NCBI GenBank assembly: GCA_009746045.1
Contig: RPFO01000015.1
Coordinates: 2,716,932-2,780,931, forward strand
Direction of reading: 5' to 3'
Source of the DNA: Mesostigma viride
Taxonomy: Eukaryota; Streptophyta; Mesostigmatophyceae; Mesostigmatales; Mesostigmataceae
DNA length: 64,000 bases
Every line of letters starts with the position of its first letter. Position 1 is the stretch's first letter. A program made the translations under genes and the position numbers. A model generated the notes under the pieces. The model saw nothing but the letters and a program-made list of their open reading frames with translations, searched no databases and was not told the origin of the DNA. Below, one piece after another: positions 61,444-64,000 of this stretch.

Positions 61444-61452
61444 CCGATACCA
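61444..61452 (-). promoter_or_regulatory. primer-binding site, duplicate
   Basis: TGGTATCGG on the minus strand, directly beside the LTR. Confidence 0.75.
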
Positions 61453-62323
61453 TGTTGGAAAAGGTAGAGGAAACTAATGGGTTTTACACAATGCCTTGTG
61501 CTTGGCCTTGTTACCCTTGCACCTTGCAGGTGATGAAAGACTGAGCTTGAAGACAATGGAAGAGAGACCAGAAAAAGAGTTTTATTTCATAGATTTAGAG
61601 GTTAGGAAAATAGGTTGAATGGAGGTTCAATAGAGGTTAAATGGAGGTTGAATAGAGGTTAAATGGAGGTGGAATAGAGGTTCAATGGAGGTATCTGCCC
61701 TTAGGGGGCAGTTTCCTTTTATACCTTTTAGGCTAGGAAGGATGACATCAGCAATGACATCATCACAGAAGCTTGTAGAAACATCCTAGCTAGCATATTC
61801 CTAGCATATTCCCAGAATATTCTCAGTATATTCCAGGAATATTCCTGCCATATTCTTAGAACATTCCTAGAACATTCTGGACATGATCCAATGAGCTGGC
61901 ATAATAGCTAGATGCCAAGTGTCTACATAATAATGTGCCACATAACATGATTAATAAAGTGACACATCTCTTCTCCTTGGAGTGACAAGTGTCATGCAAT
62001 GAGTCTACCCACTTGTCATCATGTAAGTCATAACATGTGTCATCATGAGCTTCCAACACTTGTCAGCTCATGGACCAAGCACTTGTCCACTAGGCCATAG
62101 TACCACTTGTCAATCAAATACGTGATGCTACTAGGCTGACTCAGGGTACAAGTCATCCATGTCCAAGTATAGGACTATGGCACATGAATATTGATCAGCT
62201 CATTGAGCCCAATCCATCTAGCTCATCATAGCTATCAAATTCCCAGTCCATAAGTAATAAATCCAACAAGAAATAAATCAGGCTGGGATATATTGTGGCC
62301 AGGTGGATATAATATCCCTAACA
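61453..62323 (-). repeat. copia-like LTR, duplicate
   Basis: Same 871-bp LTR as 23,170-24,040, with no difference noticed. The neighbouring 16 bp and gag start are the same, so the whole junction was copied. Confidence 0.8.
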
Positions 62324-62339
62324 CAAGGCGCTGTAATGC

Positions 62340-63905
62340 ATGAGTTTTGTCATGAACAACATGCATTTCTTCTTTCACGGCCTTACGCTGAGGCCTGTGG
62401 CTAGGCTGGTGGAGCAATGGAGAGAGGTCTCGCTGTACACGCGTCACACGGACGTGTGGTTCGGCTTCGACGGGCGCGGCCAGCCCGACTATGACAACAT
62501 CATGTATGGTGTCGACCCTGCTGAGGAACTGTGGGACCTCCTTCGCCAGGAATACCCGGTGGAGACCATCAAGGCAGAGCGTGAGTGGCGCAGTTTCAAG
62601 ATAGCCGAGGGTGAAACCCCGGAGCAATCTTACGAGCGCCTCATGGAGTTCGCCGGCGAAGTGGAGGACTGGTCCGAAAAGCTGGCGTGTCAGAAATGGC
62701 TGCAAGCGCTAGGCTCCAAGGAGATGGAGCTGCCCACGCCGCCCAATGGCCAGCCGTGGCGATTGCGGTCACTGTGCATTGAGGTCAGGGCCATGATGCG
62801 ACGACACGCGCAAGGCCGGATCTCGGTAAGCACGGTGGTGGCCGAGCTGCAGGCCAAGGTCGACGCGCTGACCAAGGCCAAGTCGGGTGAGTCGTCCGCC
62901 ACAAGACAAGGGCGCTCGCAAGGCGGCCACGGTGCTAGCAGGAACCAAGGGGGGTCTCGCAACGCCTCATCGCATGATGCAACCCAGGGTAACGCCGCTG
63001 GCGGCAACAAGGACGCTGCCGCCCCGACGCAAGCTGGGGGGGGCACGTCCTCACAGACGGGTCGGACGGATGCGCGCAAATCGGGCTGCTTCCTGTGCGG
63101 TCAGGATGGGCACATCAAACGTGATTGTCCCAAGGCGTGTAAGAAGTCACACCCAGCAACGGTCCGAACCCATCTGGCGGGGCAGTGCCCAGCGCCGGGG
63201 GTGCACTTTGCTGACGTGGAGGACAAGAAGGTGGACGCGGGGGTGGTCATCATTCAGCCGACGGGCGAGGCGGGGGGGCGTGCAAGAGAGGATGGGGGAT
63301 CGCAGGTTCAATACAGGGACGAGGACTTCTGGCGGCCAGCCGACGTGATGGTGTTGGACATCCACGCACTTGGCGCGGGAGGGAAGCTAGCACGTGCACC
63401 GCCGTCGTTTCAGGTGGGGCAGCCAAGTGAGACGGTGGGGCAGTTGCCTCAGTCCTTTCGCATGGCTCCCGCTCGGACCGGCTCCACCCTGGAACACGAC
63501 AATCCTGCTGGGGCAGAGCAGCGGCGCAGGTTGTTGCCCTTATACCCTATGCCGTCGGTCGTGGACACGCCTGCATACACTCCCCGGCAAGTGGTCGAGT
63601 GGTTCGGTCAGCGGGCCGTGGAGGTGCTCGGGTCGCATGCGTCAGAGGTACAGCGGTACGCTGACACAATGGACGCCCGTAGGTTGCACAACGCTGAGAC
63701 AGCCACATTTGTTGGGCATCGCCCTGCATCGGCTTCGGTAGTCGTGGGTCATGTCGCTCATGGTGTCTTGGACAACGCGCAGCGGGCGTGCGTAGTGCCT
63801 AGGGCACCCACTGTCACCTCATATCCGGATGGTGAGCCAGCATTGAATGGCGTTTCAGGCGCAGGGGCACGGGGAGCCCCTGAGCAACGTGGTCTACAGT
63901 ACTGA
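62340..63905 (+). CDS. gag: gypsy Gag with long C-terminal linker, intact frame
   Basis: A 521-residue frame, the better version of 24,057-25,064. The Gag core is at about 15-165, the CCHC knuckle CFLCGQDGHIKRDC near 249-262, and a conserved linker of 250 residues follows. The extra G near 63,275 keeps the frame open where the first copy stops. It ends at 63,905, overlapping the protease frame that has an ATG at 63,847 in the +1 frame. Gag and Pol thus look like overlapping ORFs in the intact element. Confidence 0.75.
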   Translation: MSFVMNNMHFFFHGLTLRPVARLVEQWREVSLYTRHTDVWFGFDGRGQPDYDNIMYGVDPAEELWDLLRQEYPVETIKAEREWRSFKIAEGETPEQSYERLMEFAGEVEDWSEKLACQKWLQALGSKEMELPTPPNGQPWRLRSLCIEVRAMMRRHAQGRISVSTVVAELQAKVDALTKAKSGESSATRQGRSQGGHGASRNQGGSRNASSHDATQGNAAGGNKDAAAPTQAGGGTSSQTGRTDARKSGCFLCGQDGHIKRDCPKACKKSHPATVRTHLAGQCPAPGVHFADVEDKKVDAGVVIIQPTGEAGGRAREDGGSQVQYRDEDFWRPADVMVLDIHALGAGGKLARAPPSFQVGQPSETVGQLPQSFRMAPARTGSTLEHDNPAGAEQRRRLLPLYPMPSVVDTPAYTPRQVVEWFGQRAVEVLGSHASEVQRYADTMDARRLHNAETATFVGHRPASASVVVGHVAHGVLDNAQRACVVPRAPTVTSYPDGEPALNGVSGAGARGAPEQRGLQY

Positions 63906-64000
63906 CCATGAATTGGTCGTGAAACTGGACAGCGGGGCCCAGCCACTCGTCATCAGTGCTCGGCAGGCCCAGTTGCTCAACCTAACCAGGGAGAATGGCG
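63847..64000 (+). CDS. pol: start of gypsy protease, cut by the window end
   Basis: The frame from ATG 63,847 gives the retropepsin loop LVVKLDSGAQPLVIS, with the catalytic Asp codon at 63,928-63,930, and runs off the window. It overlaps the end of Gag by 59 nt in another frame, so expression may need frameshifting or reinitiation. Confidence 0.6.
   Translation, partial: MAFQAQGHGEPLSNVVYSTDHELVVKLDSGAQPLVISARQAQLLNLTRENG

Larger units (their letters stand above)
58406..64000 (+). repeat. clean duplicate of 20,118-25,710
   Basis: Nearly identical to the first copy. Differences seen include loss of 2 bp near 58,668 (TCTCGAAATAA), loss of 3 bp near 59,493, one extra G near 63,275, an extra TTGA near 63,843, and a few substitutions clustered in 62,740-63,970. 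The left half (58,406-62,700) has almost no substitutions. It continues beyond the window. Confidence 0.9.

Overview
The window reads as a transposon-packed stretch of a nuclear genome from the green lineage, most likely a green alga; the species cannot be fixed from this sequence. The evidence is the mix of elements: a chromodomain Ty3/gypsy integrase, Ty1/copia gag and pol with initiator-Met primer-binding sites, a CACTA (En/Spm) element with a spliced TNP2-type transposase, and a Ty3/gypsy element carrying a cytosine-C5 DNA methyltransferase domain. I see no bacterial operons or Shine-Dalgarno sites, no rRNA or credible tRNA, no CRISPR array and no clear host gene.

Layout. 1-1.56 kb: an unrecognised minus-strand ORF. 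1.95-5.6 kb: a 5'-truncated chromovirus (RNase H, integrase, chromodomain) followed by an unknown ORF. 5.6-8.4 kb (minus): a gag-only copia-like element with one clear LTR. 9.1-12.0 kb (minus): a truncated copia-like pol whose protease-like domain lies between integrase and reverse transcriptase. 12.2-16.7 kb: tandem noncoding repeats inserted in a diverged repeat family. 18.2-24.0 kb: two copies of one copia-like family facing each other; the minus copy encodes gag, protease and a transmembrane extension but no integrase or RT. 24.06-29.13 kb: the gypsy element with gag, protease, methyltransferase, RT and RNase H, broken by frameshifts. It is cut at 29,131 by a TIR element (29,131-41,159, candidate GGC target duplication), which itself contains a 10.2-kb CACTA element (29,385-39,622) with two divergent spliced genes.

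About 41,370-58,405 repeats about 22,610-38,880 but is full of single-base insertions and deletions. It looks like unpolished long-read sequence used to fill an assembly gap, so its broken ORFs should not be taken as biology. 58,406-64,000 is a clean, almost identical copy of 20,118-25,710. The three copies differ at a few diagnostic sites, and there the noisy copy matches the third copy.

The most interesting biology is the methyltransferase-bearing retroelement (a precedent exists in charophyte and dinoflagellate retrotransposons), the integrase-protease-RT order in the copia-like pol, the copia derivative in which a membrane segment replaces integrase and RT, and the intact-looking CACTA element with a palindrome-rich bidirectional promoter.
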